Notes: a model not told the origin generated them from the letters alone. DNA of 14,417 nucleotides from an uncultured Alphaproteobacteria bacterium (GCA_910587405.1 CAJUKS010000020.1:1-14417); one strand, 5' to 3'. Shown: positions 6,635 through 13,733, counted from the first letter of the stretch. Made by a program: numbers and translations.

Positions 6635-7395
6635 TAGTTCTTCTCTGATTTGTCGGGATAGCGTTTCGATTTTGCACTGACGCCGGGTTCGATTTTAGGC
6701 AGTCCGAACCGTCGGTCAGCTTTGAAAGTTAAATTGTTCATATCGTTTTCGATTTCCTGACGATATTTTTCCAAATCTTCGTCAGAAGCATCGGCCGGTA
6801 TGTAGTATGGTTTGGTAATATGTAAAATTCCGCGGCAGAACGGCGGCGGCAGCAGCATCGCATCCCAGCTTTTTGCAATCAGCGAATGTTCGATACTGTA
6901 AGTGGCGCCGAAAATGGGTTTGCCCGATTTGCGCGCAAAGTAGAGCGGGCTGATGCTCATTTTCATCCGCGGTCCGCGCGGACCGTCCGGTATAATGGCG
7001 ACGGCGGTGTCGTTTTGCAGCGAATGCAGCAGGGCCAGAGCGGCAGACTGGGCGCCGTTGGTCGAGGATCCGCCGATGGTGCCGAAACCGTACTTTTCCA
7101 GAAAGCCGGCAATAATTCTTCCGTCTTTGTGCAAAGATACCAGAGCCTTAAGCGGCCGTTGCCGGTTCCAAAAATGCGGAATCATCATCGCGCGGCCGTG
7201 CCAGATGACCAGAATGATCGCTTTGTCCTGATGCCAGACCTGATACAGCTGGTTCATGCCAAAGACGTCCCAGCGGGTTGTCTTGCCGACCCAACGGGAG
7301 TAATAATACATAATGATGCTGAGCAGGCTGATAAAGCGCGGATGTTTGGTAATGTCTTTGAAAAAATTTTTTAATTTTTTCAACAAATTTTTCAT
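6634..7395 (-). CDS. DUF374-family lysophospholipid acyltransferase-like protein
   Basis: This belongs to the DUF374 group (Pfam PF04028) of membrane-associated acyltransferases commonly found beside lipid A genes in Alphaproteobacteria. Counting from Met 7395, the protein has 253 residues. A hydrophobic segment covers about 20-34. WHGR at 65-68 and IPDGPRGPR at 135-143 correspond to the His-containing and acceptor-site motifs of the family, with SLHKDGR around 87-93. The substrate is unknown; position in the operon suggests an acyl chain on lipid A or a phospholipid. The frame stays open to an ATG at 7521, adding 42 polar residues with no ribosome site. At 7395 there is AAGGGG six bases before the ATG, and the length fits the family better, so I chose 7395. 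It is the first gene of the minus-strand operon. Confidence 0.88.
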   Translation of the reverse strand: MKNLLKKLKNFFKDITKHPRFISLLSIIMYYYSRWVGKTTRWDVFGMNQLYQVWHQDKAIILVIWHGRAMMIPHFWNRQRPLKALVSLHKDGRIIAGFLEKYGFGTIGGSSTNGAQSAALALLHSLQNDTAVAIIPDGPRGPRMKMSISPLYFARKSGKPIFGATYSIEHSLIAKSWDAMLLPPPFCRGILHITKPYYIPADASDEDLEKYRQEIENDMNNLTFKADRRFGLPKIEPGVSAKSKRYPDKSEKN

Positions 7396-7583
7396 TTCAT
7401 TCCCCTTGCCGACCGTACCGAAACGGGTTGTTTGCCCAAACCGGCCGGTCATATAAAAGTCTGTATGCATTTTGCGCTGATTTGCCGCCGTAGGCGCGGC
7501 TGAATAATCAGGCAATTTCATTTGTATTTCTGATATAACATATTTTTAACAAAAACTAAAGAATTTAAATACTTATTAAGAAC

Positions 7584-7614
7584 AAAAAATCCGCCCCGAA
7601 ATTTTCGGGGCGGA
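7584..7614 (-). terminator. Rho-independent terminator of perR-rbr
   Basis: A 10-bp GC-rich stem, TCCGCCCCGA (7590-7599) with TCGGGGCGGA (7605-7614), is followed on the minus strand by a T-run (A-run 7584-7589 on plus). It lies 19 bases beyond the rubrerythrin stop codon. Confidence 0.92.
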
Positions 7615-7633
7615 CATAAAATAGGATTGTTGT

Positions 7634-8173
7634 TTAGAACTGTTCCTGCAGTTCAAAGAAATAAGCCTTCGGGTGATCGCATACCGGGCATTTTTCGGGT
7701 GCCGTCGGGCTTTCGATGCGATGTCCGCAGTTGGCGCATTCCCAGATAACTTTGGTCGGTCGATTGAAAATCTTGCCTTCGACCAGCGAAGTGAGGAGGG
7801 CGTTGTATCTTTCTTCGTGACCTTTTTCGATTTTGCCGACCATATCGAACAGGGCGGCAATTTTGGTAAAGCCTTCTTCTCTGGCTTCTTTGGCCATACG
7901 GTCATACATGTCGGTCCATTCGTAGTTTTCACCGGCAGCAGCATCCTTCAGGTTGTCGAGTGTCGAAGGAACTTCGCCGTTGTGCAACAGTTTAAACCAG
8001 ATTTTGGCGTGTTCTTTTTCGTTGTTGGCGGTCTGTTCAAACTTGTCGGCAATGATGTTGTAGCCTTCTTTTTTAGCCTTAGAGGCATAATAAGTATATT
8101 TGTTGCGTGCCTGAGATTCTCCGGCAAAGGCATCCATCAGGTTTTTTTCGGTTTTTGAACCTTTAAGTTCCAT
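7634..8173 (-). CDS. rbr: Rubrerythrin
   Basis: Rubrerythrin is a cytoplasmic diiron peroxidase that reduces hydrogen peroxide to water, typical of anaerobes and microaerophiles. The 179 residues have the classic order. An N-terminal ferritin-like four-helix domain carries Glu19, the E52-xx-H55 pair, Glu82, Glu85 and the E116-xx-H119 pair as metal ligands. A C-terminal rubredoxin domain has Cys146-xx-Cys149 and Cys162-xx-Cys165 for the electron-transfer iron. The ribosome site AAGGAG overlaps the stop codon of the upstream perR, 12 bases away, so the two are one transcript. The PerR box over that promoter suggests induction by peroxide. Electrons would come from a rubredoxin or reductase not visible here. 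Confidence 0.97.
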   Translation of the reverse strand: MELKGSKTEKNLMDAFAGESQARNKYTYYASKAKKEGYNIIADKFEQTANNEKEHAKIWFKLLHNGEVPSTLDNLKDAAAGENYEWTDMYDRMAKEAREEGFTKIAALFDMVGKIEKGHEERYNALLTSLVEGKIFNRPTKVIWECANCGHRIESPTAPEKCPVCDHPKAYFFELQEQF

Positions 8174-8185
8174 AGTTTAAGCTCC

Positions 8186-8578
8186 TTAATTTAAGTTGTT
8201 GGTTGAATTTTGACATTCTTTGCATATTCCGCGAAACGAAATATCATAAGTTTCGACCGTCAGCCCGGTTTGCCGTTTAACGTCGGCAGCCAGATCGGGC
8301 GCAATGTCGTAGGGTATGTCGCAGACCTTATGGCATTCTGTGCAGATAAAATGGTAATGATCGTGCGTCTGATGATCAAAATGGGCAGTTCCGTCAAGCC
8401 CTTCGATTTTTTTGACGATTCCGTTTTCTGCCAGCAGATTGAGATTGCGGTAGACTGTGGCCAGGCTGACGGTCGGTTCTTCTTTGCGAATCAACTCGCA
8501 AAGTTGTTCTGCCGTCGGGTGGATGCAGTTTTCGCGTAAAGTTTTCAAAATCAGCTCGCGCTGTCTGGAATATTTCAT
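8186..8578 (-). CDS. perR: Peroxide-responsive Fur-family repressor PerR
   Basis: This 130-residue Fur-family regulator has an N-terminal winged helix (HPTAEQL at 20-26, recognition region SLATVYRNLNLL at 38-49) and a C-terminal dimer and metal domain. All five ligands of the B. subtilis PerR sensing site have counterparts: His20, Asp68, His74, His76 and Asp87. Asp87 matches PerR Asp104, a position that is usually Glu in iron-sensing Fur, so the sequence favours peroxide sensing by metal-catalysed histidine oxidation. Two CxxC pairs, Cys79/82 and Cys119/122, form the structural zinc site. It is cotranscribed with rubrerythrin, and a near-consensus PerR box overlaps its own start site, so autorepression is likely. 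A plain Fur or Zur role is less likely. Confidence 0.9.
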   Translation of the reverse strand: MKYSRQRELILKTLRENCIHPTAEQLCELIRKEEPTVSLATVYRNLNLLAENGIVKKIEGLDGTAHFDHQTHDHYHFICTECHKVCDIPYDIAPDLAADVKRQTGLTVETYDISFRGICKECQNSTNNLN

Positions 8579-8594
8579 TTATCGTCCTTATAAA

Positions 8595-8609
8595 TGATAA
8601 TGATTATTA
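8595..8609. promoter_or_regulatory. PerR box
   Basis: TGATAATGATTATTA is a 7-1-7 dyad agreeing with the B. subtilis PerR consensus TTATAATNATTATAA at 12 of 14 defined positions. Its core ATAAT-G-ATTAT is a perfect palindrome. It sits immediately downstream of the perR -10 box, over the expected transcription start, a position that would block initiation. The TTAT repeats continuing to about 8614 allow an additional overlapping register. Confidence 0.8.
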
Positions 8610-8615
8610 TTATTG

Positions 8616-8644
8616 TTGATAACCTTAAAAAAACAGGTTGTCAA
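8616..8644 (-). promoter_or_regulatory. perR-rbr promoter
   Basis: On the minus strand, a perfect TTGACA (complement of 8639-8644) is followed by exactly 17 bases and TATCAA (complement of 8616-8621). The predicted start near 8609 gives a leader of about 30 bases and falls on the PerR box. Confidence 0.75.
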
Positions 8645-8666
8645 CTTAAAATTACATGATTATTTT
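8638..8666 (+). promoter_or_regulatory. Flavodiiron gene promoter, sharing its -35 region with the perR promoter
   Basis: TTGTCA (8638-8643), a 17-base spacer, then TATTTT (8661-8666) gives a start near 8673, 30 bases before the ATG. Its -35 box occupies the same seven bases (TTGTCAA, 8638-8644) as the divergent perR -35 box, so two polymerases could hardly bind together. Confidence 0.65.
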
Positions 8667-8702
8667 ATATCCAACTAAAACAATATATGTAAGGATGCAA
8701 AA

Positions 8703-9884
8703 ATGCAAGCGAAAGAAATTAAAAACAACATCTACTGGGTGGGCGTCAAAGATTGGAATCTGAGAGAATTCCACGGGTATGCCACCCCGCACGGTTCCAC
8801 CTACAACTCCTATCTGATTATGGATGAAAAAATTACTCTGGTCGACGGCGTTAAGAACTATATGTCCGAAGAAATGATTGCGCGGGTTCGCAGCGTGGTT
8901 GATTTCTCAAAAATCAGCTATGTCGTTGTCAATCATGTGGAGATGGACCATTCCGGAAATATTCCCGAAATCATGAAACTGGCGCCGCAGGCGGTTATTA
9001 TTACCGACAATGCCGGAAAAATGGCGCTGGAAGCCCATTTTGACACCGCCGGTTGGAATTATAAATTGGTAACGACCGGCGAAACGGTATCGCTCGGCAG
9101 CCGCAGTCTGACTTTTATGACGACGCCGATGCTGCACTGGCCCGATTCGATGATGACTTATGTTCGCGAAGAGAAATTGCTGTTGTCAAACGACGGTTTC
9201 GGACAACATCTGGCCTCGGACGGATTGTTTGCTTCCGAACAACCGTTGGATATTGTACTCAATGAAGCCAAAAGCTATTATGCCAACATTCTGTTTCCGT
9301 TCGGCGCTCAGGCCGAAAAGGCTCTGAATACGGCCGGCAGTCTTGGACTGGATATTGAAATGATTGCTCCTTCTCACGGCTGCATTTGGTCGGGAAAGGA
9401 AGAAGTTGACACGATTCTCGGCCTGTATGCCAAATGGGCTTCGGGCCGCAATGAAGGCAAAGCGGTGGTCGTTTACGATTCCATGTGGGGCGCAACCGCC
9501 AAAATGGCCGAAACGGTAATGGCCGAATTTCAGGATGCCGGGATTCCGGTGACCAAACATTGTCTGGCCGTTGACGATATTTCGGCGGTGATGGTCGATT
9601 TTCTGGATGCGGCTTATGTCTGCATCGGCAATCCGACCCTGAACAATCAACTTTTTCCGCGTGTGGCCGCTTTTGTCACTTATATGAAAGGACTGGCACC
9701 GCGCGGAAAAAAAGCGCTGGTTTTCGGTTCTTACGGATGGAAACCCGGCGTGGTCAAACAGATTCAGCAGGTCTACGACGAATTGGGATGGCAGACGGTG
9801 GCGCCTTTTGAAGAAAAATATACGCCCAAAGCCGAAGTGTTGGAACAGCTGAAGCAACGCGTTCGCGAACTGATCAGTCTGTAG
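8703..9884 (+). CDS. Flavodiiron protein (A-type flavoprotein, oxygen or nitric oxide reductase)
   Basis: Flavodiiron proteins reduce O2 to water, or NO to N2O, in the cytoplasm of anaerobes. The 393 residues match the two-domain class A form. The N-terminal metallo-beta-lactamase-like domain holds the diiron ligands in full: HVEMDH (His78, Glu80, Asp82), His145, Asp164 and His225. The C-terminal flavodoxin domain (about 254-393) begins with the FMN phosphate loop in VVYDSMWGATAKMA. There is no rubredoxin extension, so an external rubredoxin or similar donor is needed. O2 versus NO preference cannot be decided from motifs. AAGGA at 8691-8695 supports the start. It is transcribed divergently from perR-rbr, together a peroxide and oxygen detoxification module. 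FprA or ROO are the usual names. Confidence 0.95.
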   Translation: MQAKEIKNNIYWVGVKDWNLREFHGYATPHGSTYNSYLIMDEKITLVDGVKNYMSEEMIARVRSVVDFSKISYVVVNHVEMDHSGNIPEIMKLAPQAVIITDNAGKMALEAHFDTAGWNYKLVTTGETVSLGSRSLTFMTTPMLHWPDSMMTYVREEKLLLSNDGFGQHLASDGLFASEQPLDIVLNEAKSYYANILFPFGAQAEKALNTAGSLGLDIEMIAPSHGCIWSGKEEVDTILGLYAKWASGRNEGKAVVVYDSMWGATAKMAETVMAEFQDAGIPVTKHCLAVDDISAVMVDFLDAAYVCIGNPTLNNQLFPRVAAFVTYMKGLAPRGKKALVFGSYGWKPGVVKQIQQVYDELGWQTVAPFEEKYTPKAEVLEQLKQRVRELISL

Positions 9885-9900
9885 AAATTGCAGATACAAA

Positions 9901-9934
9901 AAAGAAACCGCCTTTGGGGCGGTTTCTTTTTTTT
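9901..9934. terminator. Bidirectional terminator between the flavodiiron gene and the converging 371-residue gene
   Basis: A 12-bp perfect stem, AAAGAAACCGCC (9901-9912) with GGCGGTTTCTTT (9918-9929), has T-rich sequence on both sides: eight Ts on plus (9927-9934) and a run on minus as well. It serves both converging genes. Confidence 0.9.
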
Positions 9935-9949
9935 GAGTTGAAATTCAGT

Positions 9950-11065
9950 TTAGTCCAGATCTTCATCATCCTCACAGGGACGGAACTTCCGGCTGAATTT
10001 TTCCTGCAGCTGAGCAAACAGGGGCTGTCTTTCTTTTTCCTCGCTGTTTTCCGAAGCGGTGAAAGTCTGTCGCCACAAATTGAATTTGTGATGCTTGAAC
10101 AACAGCTTTCGTTGTTTGTCCCGAAGCAGATACTTCCATTCTCCGGCAGCGGCGGCATGAGTGTAGAAGTCGTTCATGTCGTGAAATCTGACCTGAGTGT
10201 CGGCTTTCTCTTTTTCCTCCTGATACCACAGTTCCCAGTCGATCAGATCATAACGTCCGAAATGGGCAAGGGTTTCCCAAAGTCGGTCCTGAACGAAAAA
10301 CGTCGTACAGTCGTTTTTGATCAGAGTGCCGTATTCCTTATGGTGATACAGCAGCTTGCGGCCTTCCGGGCAACGGCACAGTTCTTTGAGGGTTTCTTTC
10401 TCGGTCCAGTTGGTCAGTTGAGTACGGAACCGATACAGAAGTTCAAATTGTTTGTGCTGGTAAAGCAGTTTTTCGCCGCCGACGATTTTGGTGAGCCATT
10501 CAAACTTTTTCAGCTCGATGATTCGTTCGGTCAGGTTGTAGCGCTTCAGAATGCTGACGGCGGAAGGACTTTGGTATTGACCGCTGTTGATAATGAGATC
10601 TGCCTGTCCGTATTGGGCCAGAATTTCCCAGTTGTAGCGGCGTACCAGCTCGTCCCAGTATCCGTTTTCGGCCAGTTGCTGAGGTGTCAGCAGTTTGGCT
10701 GTACGGCACCAGCAGCTGTTGCAGTTCTCGTCCACCATCCGGAGATTGTTCTCCATGATGTAAACCGCGGCGTTTTTGGGGCCGAGGAATACGTTAAGAA
10801 AGTTCAGCAGGTGCTTGTAATCTCCGAAAAATTCGAAGCCGTTGTCGAGAAAGCGACGGATGAAGTTTTCCTTTCCGCACCATTTTAAGGTTTCCAGAAC
10901 CCGGATGCTGACTTTGTAACCGCTGTTGACCATCGGCAGCAGGCGGTCGTATTGCTTGTGGGCGATCACGGTCAGCATGATGGCTTCCTGGTTTGCGGCA
11001 TCAAGCATTCCGGTGATGTAGTTCGGCGTGGTTTCCTGATAAGAAACGGGAGTGTTTTTGTTCAT
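9950..11065 (-). CDS. Unrecognised 371-residue protein with internal helical repeats
   Basis: I do not recognise this protein. It has no signal peptide or membrane segment and is rich in Trp, Tyr, His, Leu and Lys. A motif of the form KLL(Y/F)xH(K/H)x(F/Y) recurs at residues 199-207 (KLLYQHKQF), 237-245 (KLLYHHKEY) and 320-328 (KLLFKHHKF). A second motif recurs as WEILAQYGQADLI at 146-158 and WETLAHFGRYDLI at 263-275. This implies a solenoid of helical repeats about 40 residues long, a general protein-binding architecture. A compact cysteine cluster, CNSCWC, lies at 115-120. The C-terminus is acidic (EDDEDLD). No good Shine-Dalgarno precedes the ATG. Antisense frames on the plus strand are Phe-rich shadows. 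Its role is unknown, and the neighbours give no firm hint. Confidence 0.8.
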   Translation of the reverse strand: MNKNTPVSYQETTPNYITGMLDAANQEAIMLTVIAHKQYDRLLPMVNSGYKVSIRVLETLKWCGKENFIRRFLDNGFEFFGDYKHLLNFLNVFLGPKNAAVYIMENNLRMVDENCNSCWCRTAKLLTPQQLAENGYWDELVRRYNWEILAQYGQADLIINSGQYQSPSAVSILKRYNLTERIIELKKFEWLTKIVGGEKLLYQHKQFELLYRFRTQLTNWTEKETLKELCRCPEGRKLLYHHKEYGTLIKNDCTTFFVQDRLWETLAHFGRYDLIDWELWYQEEKEKADTQVRFHDMNDFYTHAAAAGEWKYLLRDKQRKLLFKHHKFNLWRQTFTASENSEEKERQPLFAQLQEKFSRKFRPCEDDEDLD

Positions 11066-11164
11066 ACTAATAAGATTTTATGTAGTTATAAAAATTATTT
11101 TCACAAAATCATGTTATCTGATCTTGACAAAAATATCAAGTCCTTTTGTCATTTTTTGCTGAAT
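11066..11164. promoter_or_regulatory. AT-rich gap with an interrupted dyad
   Basis: This 99-base gap lies between homospermidine synthase and the 371-residue gene, both on the minus strand. It contains CTTGACA (11123-11129) and TATCAAG (11135-11141), an inverted repeat matching at 6 of 7 positions around a 5-base spacer. No T-tailed terminator is evident. On the minus strand TTGATA (within the dyad) with TAACAT 17 bases on, or TATAAC further down, could be the promoter of the 371-residue gene, so the dyad may be an operator or just opposed -35 boxes. Confidence 0.35.
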
Positions 11165-12517
11165 TTAATTTGCGGCGTAAATGTCCCGGCTCATATCGTG
11201 GCGGCAATTGATATCGGCGATGACGGAAACGGTTGGTCCCGCATATTTCTCAATAACCTCAAGGAGCGGTTGGTACGGCAGTTCATCCGGGTAGCAAATG
11301 CCGATTTGCGGATGACGAATCATGTAAGAAACGGCTGCAACGGCCGGAACGGCCACTTGTAAAATGGTGGGGGTTTGTCCGGGAAAATATTTGTTTATGT
11401 GCTCAAGCGTTAGGCAATTGCCGACCCAGCGCGGTTTGAAGCGGTCTCCCATGATCAATACGCCCACATACTCGGTGCCGGCCGTGATTCCTTTTTCGAT
11501 CAGCTGATAGTCTTCCTGATCCGTATAGCCTCTGTTTGCCTGATTTTGCAAAGCGTTCATGGCAGCATCGCTGGCACGGTAAACAAAATAGACCGTCGGA
11601 CGATAGCGCAGCGTTCCGTCCGCTTTGTAAACCGACAGACAATCGGAAATCGAAAAAATTTCTTCATGGCCGATAATCATTCCGGTATATTTTCCGGCCG
11701 GGGTCCAACCGTCGGCCAAACATTCGGTGCCGCGCCGGTTCAGTTCCTGCCAGCCGTCTCGACGGTCGGCTTTGACCGCCAGCGGGTGAAGGTCGGGCTC
11801 AAACGTACCGGAACGCACTTCTGCCAATGCGGTGCTTTCGTTAAAAAAGGTCGGCGGATTCCAAGTACTGTAAAAAGCGCCCGGACGCAATGTTTGCGGG
11901 TCAAATTCCTGAATATCGCAATCGCTGGAGTGGATTGTTTTAACACCGATAAGTTCGGCCAGTTCGCCCCACCGTCCGTCTTTCAGCAAATCGGCGGCAC
12001 GGCGGCGGTCAAAAGAACATTCTGCTCCGCAGTCTGCTTCGGCAACGATGTCAGCCAACCCTTTTTTGACAAAGTGGGAAACGGAACCGGGGTTGGCGCC
12101 GTGATGAATTATACAGGTAGCGCCGTCGCGGCGTCCGTTTTGAAAAAAACGTTCGTTTTCCTGATAATGGTCGTATATGTTTTTCCACTCTTTGTCCGGC
12201 CATTCGTTATCGCCGGTGTTGAGGTACATGACGCCGTTCTGACGGCACCATTTAAGCGTTTCCAGACAGTCGGTTTCGGAACTGAAATCGAGCAGCATGT
12301 CGCCGGCTTTGAGATGCGGAGAAAAAAGGCTTTCCTGTCCGCCCGGGCGAAGTTCGGCCCGAAGATAGCGGTAAGGCAGTTCAAAAGGCTGCGGCAGACG
12401 GTCGATAATCAAAAGCCGGGCAGGGTCAAAACTGACTTCTTTTTCCAACACGGTCAAAGCGCTGCGGCCGACAGCTCCGAAGCCGAATAAAACGATTTTT
12501 CTGTCAAAACGGGGCAT
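11165..12517 (-). CDS. hss: Homospermidine synthase
   Basis: This NAD-dependent enzyme makes sym-homospermidine from putrescine (or putrescine plus spermidine), the characteristic polyamine of many Alphaproteobacteria. At 450 residues it is slightly shorter than the Blastochloris viridis enzyme. The Rossmann loop GFGAVG is at 12-17, HGANPG at 139-144, TWN at 218-220 with Glu227 eight residues after Trp219, GHEEIFSISD at 283-292, and the C-terminal VGVLIMG region. By spacing, Asn142, Trp219, Glu227 and His284 appear to match active-site Asn162, Trp229, Glu237 and His296 of B. viridis; this relies on remembered numbering. The stretch I recall as GWGTHE in relatives reads RSGTFE (235-240), so it is a divergent member. 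AAAGGAA supports the start, and a clear promoter precedes it. A saccharopine-dehydrogenase-like enzyme with another substrate is the alternative. Confidence 0.88.
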   Translation of the reverse strand: MPRFDRKIVLFGFGAVGRSALTVLEKEVSFDPARLLIIDRLPQPFELPYRYLRAELRPGGQESLFSPHLKAGDMLLDFSSETDCLETLKWCRQNGVMYLNTGDNEWPDKEWKNIYDHYQENERFFQNGRRDGATCIIHHGANPGSVSHFVKKGLADIVAEADCGAECSFDRRRAADLLKDGRWGELAELIGVKTIHSSDCDIQEFDPQTLRPGAFYSTWNPPTFFNESTALAEVRSGTFEPDLHPLAVKADRRDGWQELNRRGTECLADGWTPAGKYTGMIIGHEEIFSISDCLSVYKADGTLRYRPTVYFVYRASDAAMNALQNQANRGYTDQEDYQLIEKGITAGTEYVGVLIMGDRFKPRWVGNCLTLEHINKYFPGQTPTILQVAVPAVAAVSYMIRHPQIGICYPDELPYQPLLEVIEKYAGPTVSVIADINCRHDMSRDIYAAN

Positions 12518-12580
12518 TGCAAATTCCTTTACCGGGGTTGAAACAGTTCAAGGCACTCTAAATGTCCTTTATAATATATA

Positions 12581-12609
12581 ATTTTATCACGAATTATTTA
12601 AGTTGTAAA
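12581..12609 (-). promoter_or_regulatory. hss promoter
   Basis: On the minus strand, TTTACA (complement of 12604-12609), exactly 17 bases, then TAAAAT (complement of 12581-12586) each match the sigma-70 consensus at 5 of 6 positions. The start near 12574 gives a leader of about 57 bases. hss therefore need not depend on hydE transcription, though no terminator separates the two genes. Confidence 0.75.
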
Positions 12610-12630
12610 CCCTGCAGGCAATGACAAAAT

Positions 12631-13662
12631 TTATCTTTTTTGACGGTGAAATCCGTAATCTTCGGCGACAAAGCGTCCCAGAGCGGCAATTTTTTCTTTG
12701 ACCGCCTTCAGACTTTCGTCCGGCGTATATCCGGTGGTCGATTTTCCGGGATACAGTTCGTAATGTTTACGATATTGGGTGAGGGTGACGTTGGGCATGA
12801 TCACGTTGGCGCCGGCTTTCAGGGCCATCGCCTGTCCGTTTTCGGCCAGCGTTTCCATGGCGGTGGTGGCGGGGATGTTGATGTCGGGCAGCAACAGCCG
12901 TGTCAGCGCCATCACTTTTAAGGCCATCGTCAGCGTACCGCCGGAAGCGGTTTTGAGCGGTGTGTCCGGGTGGGGGATGAAAGGACCGATGCCGATCATG
13001 TCGGCATTGACTTGTTTAAAAAACAAAATGTCGTCGGCATACGTTTCTGTTTTTTGTCCCGGCAGTCCGACCAGAACGCCGGTGCCGATTTCAAGGCCGG
13101 CGCGTCCGAGATTGCGGATACAGTCGGCGCGTTGTTCCCAGTCCATCCCGGGATCGTGGTCGAGATAAAGTTGTTTGTCGGTGGTTTCGATCCGTAATAA
13201 AAAACGGTCGGCGCCGGCTTCGCGGTAGGCGCGGTATTCTTCAAAGCTTTTTTCGCCGATGCTGAGCGTCAGCGCTACCCCCAGGCTTTTGATGCGGCGG
13301 ATGACGTTGCAGAGCTTTTCGACGGTGAAATGCAAATCTTCGCCCGATTGCAAAACCACGGTTCGCAGCTTCATGTTAACGGCGGCATGTTCGGCCAATT
13401 TAAAAATGGTGTCTTCGTCAATCCGATAACGTTCAATGTTGAAATTGTCCCGGCGCAACCCGCAGTAACGGCAGTTGTTGCGGCAAAAGTTGGAAAATTC
13501 GATCAACCCGCGCAAGTGAATGCCGTCTCCGACGTACTGCCGTCTCACTTCGTCCGCCGTTTCAAAAAGCTGTCGGTTGATTTCGTCGTTGCGAAGCAGC
13601 GCAATCAGTTCTTCGCGGTTAAGACTGTGCTGTTCGGCAGCTTTGTGGATCAGGCGGTACAT
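12631..13662 (-). CDS. hydE: [FeFe]-hydrogenase maturation radical-SAM protein HydE
   Basis: HydE is a radical S-adenosylmethionine enzyme that, with HydF and HydG, builds the H-cluster of [FeFe] hydrogenases in the cytoplasm. The 343-residue length is normal. LIEFSNFCRNNCRYCGLR at 53-70 holds the CxxxCxxC site of the 4Fe-4S cluster (Cys60, Cys64, Cys67). VVLQSGED and GIGPFIPHPDTPL are strongly HydE-like. The C-terminal YPGK is followed by STTG, so the optional second-cluster cysteine seen in some HydEs is absent. The related PylB and BioB are less likely because of these motifs. GGGGA about 8 bases before the ATG supports the start. No hydF, hydG or hydrogenase lies in the window; hydE starts divergently from a membrane-protein gene. 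Confidence 0.92.
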   Translation of the reverse strand: MYRLIHKAAEQHSLNREELIALLRNDEINRQLFETADEVRRQYVGDGIHLRGLIEFSNFCRNNCRYCGLRRDNFNIERYRIDEDTIFKLAEHAAVNMKLRTVVLQSGEDLHFTVEKLCNVIRRIKSLGVALTLSIGEKSFEEYRAYREAGADRFLLRIETTDKQLYLDHDPGMDWEQRADCIRNLGRAGLEIGTGVLVGLPGQKTETYADDILFFKQVNADMIGIGPFIPHPDTPLKTASGGTLTMALKVMALTRLLLPDINIPATTAMETLAENGQAMALKAGANVIMPNVTLTQYRKHYELYPGKSTTGYTPDESLKAVKEKIAALGRFVAEDYGFHRQKR

Positions 13663-13694
13663 CTTGTTTTCCCCGAAAAGTGGATAATGTTTAT

Positions 13695-13723
13695 TTTGTA
13701 GCTAAAATTCTCCGCATAATCAA
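13695..13723 (-). promoter_or_regulatory. Candidate hydE promoter
   Basis: On the minus strand, TTGATT (complement of 13718-13723), 17 bases, and TACAAA (complement of 13695-13700) would start transcription near 13688, about 26 bases before the hydE ATG. The boxes are moderate matches only. Confidence 0.35.
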
Positions 13724-13733
13724 TAAAAAATAT

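Noticed and set aside
9914..10888. Plus-strand frame of 324 codons opposite the 371-residue gene
   Set aside because: It is extremely Phe-rich, mirroring Lys/Glu codons on the other strand, and begins inside a terminator stem. The minus frame has the more normal composition and internal repeats.
11546..12490. Plus-strand frame of 314 codons opposite homospermidine synthase
   Set aside because: Shadow of a well-supported gene; no motifs and no ribosome site.
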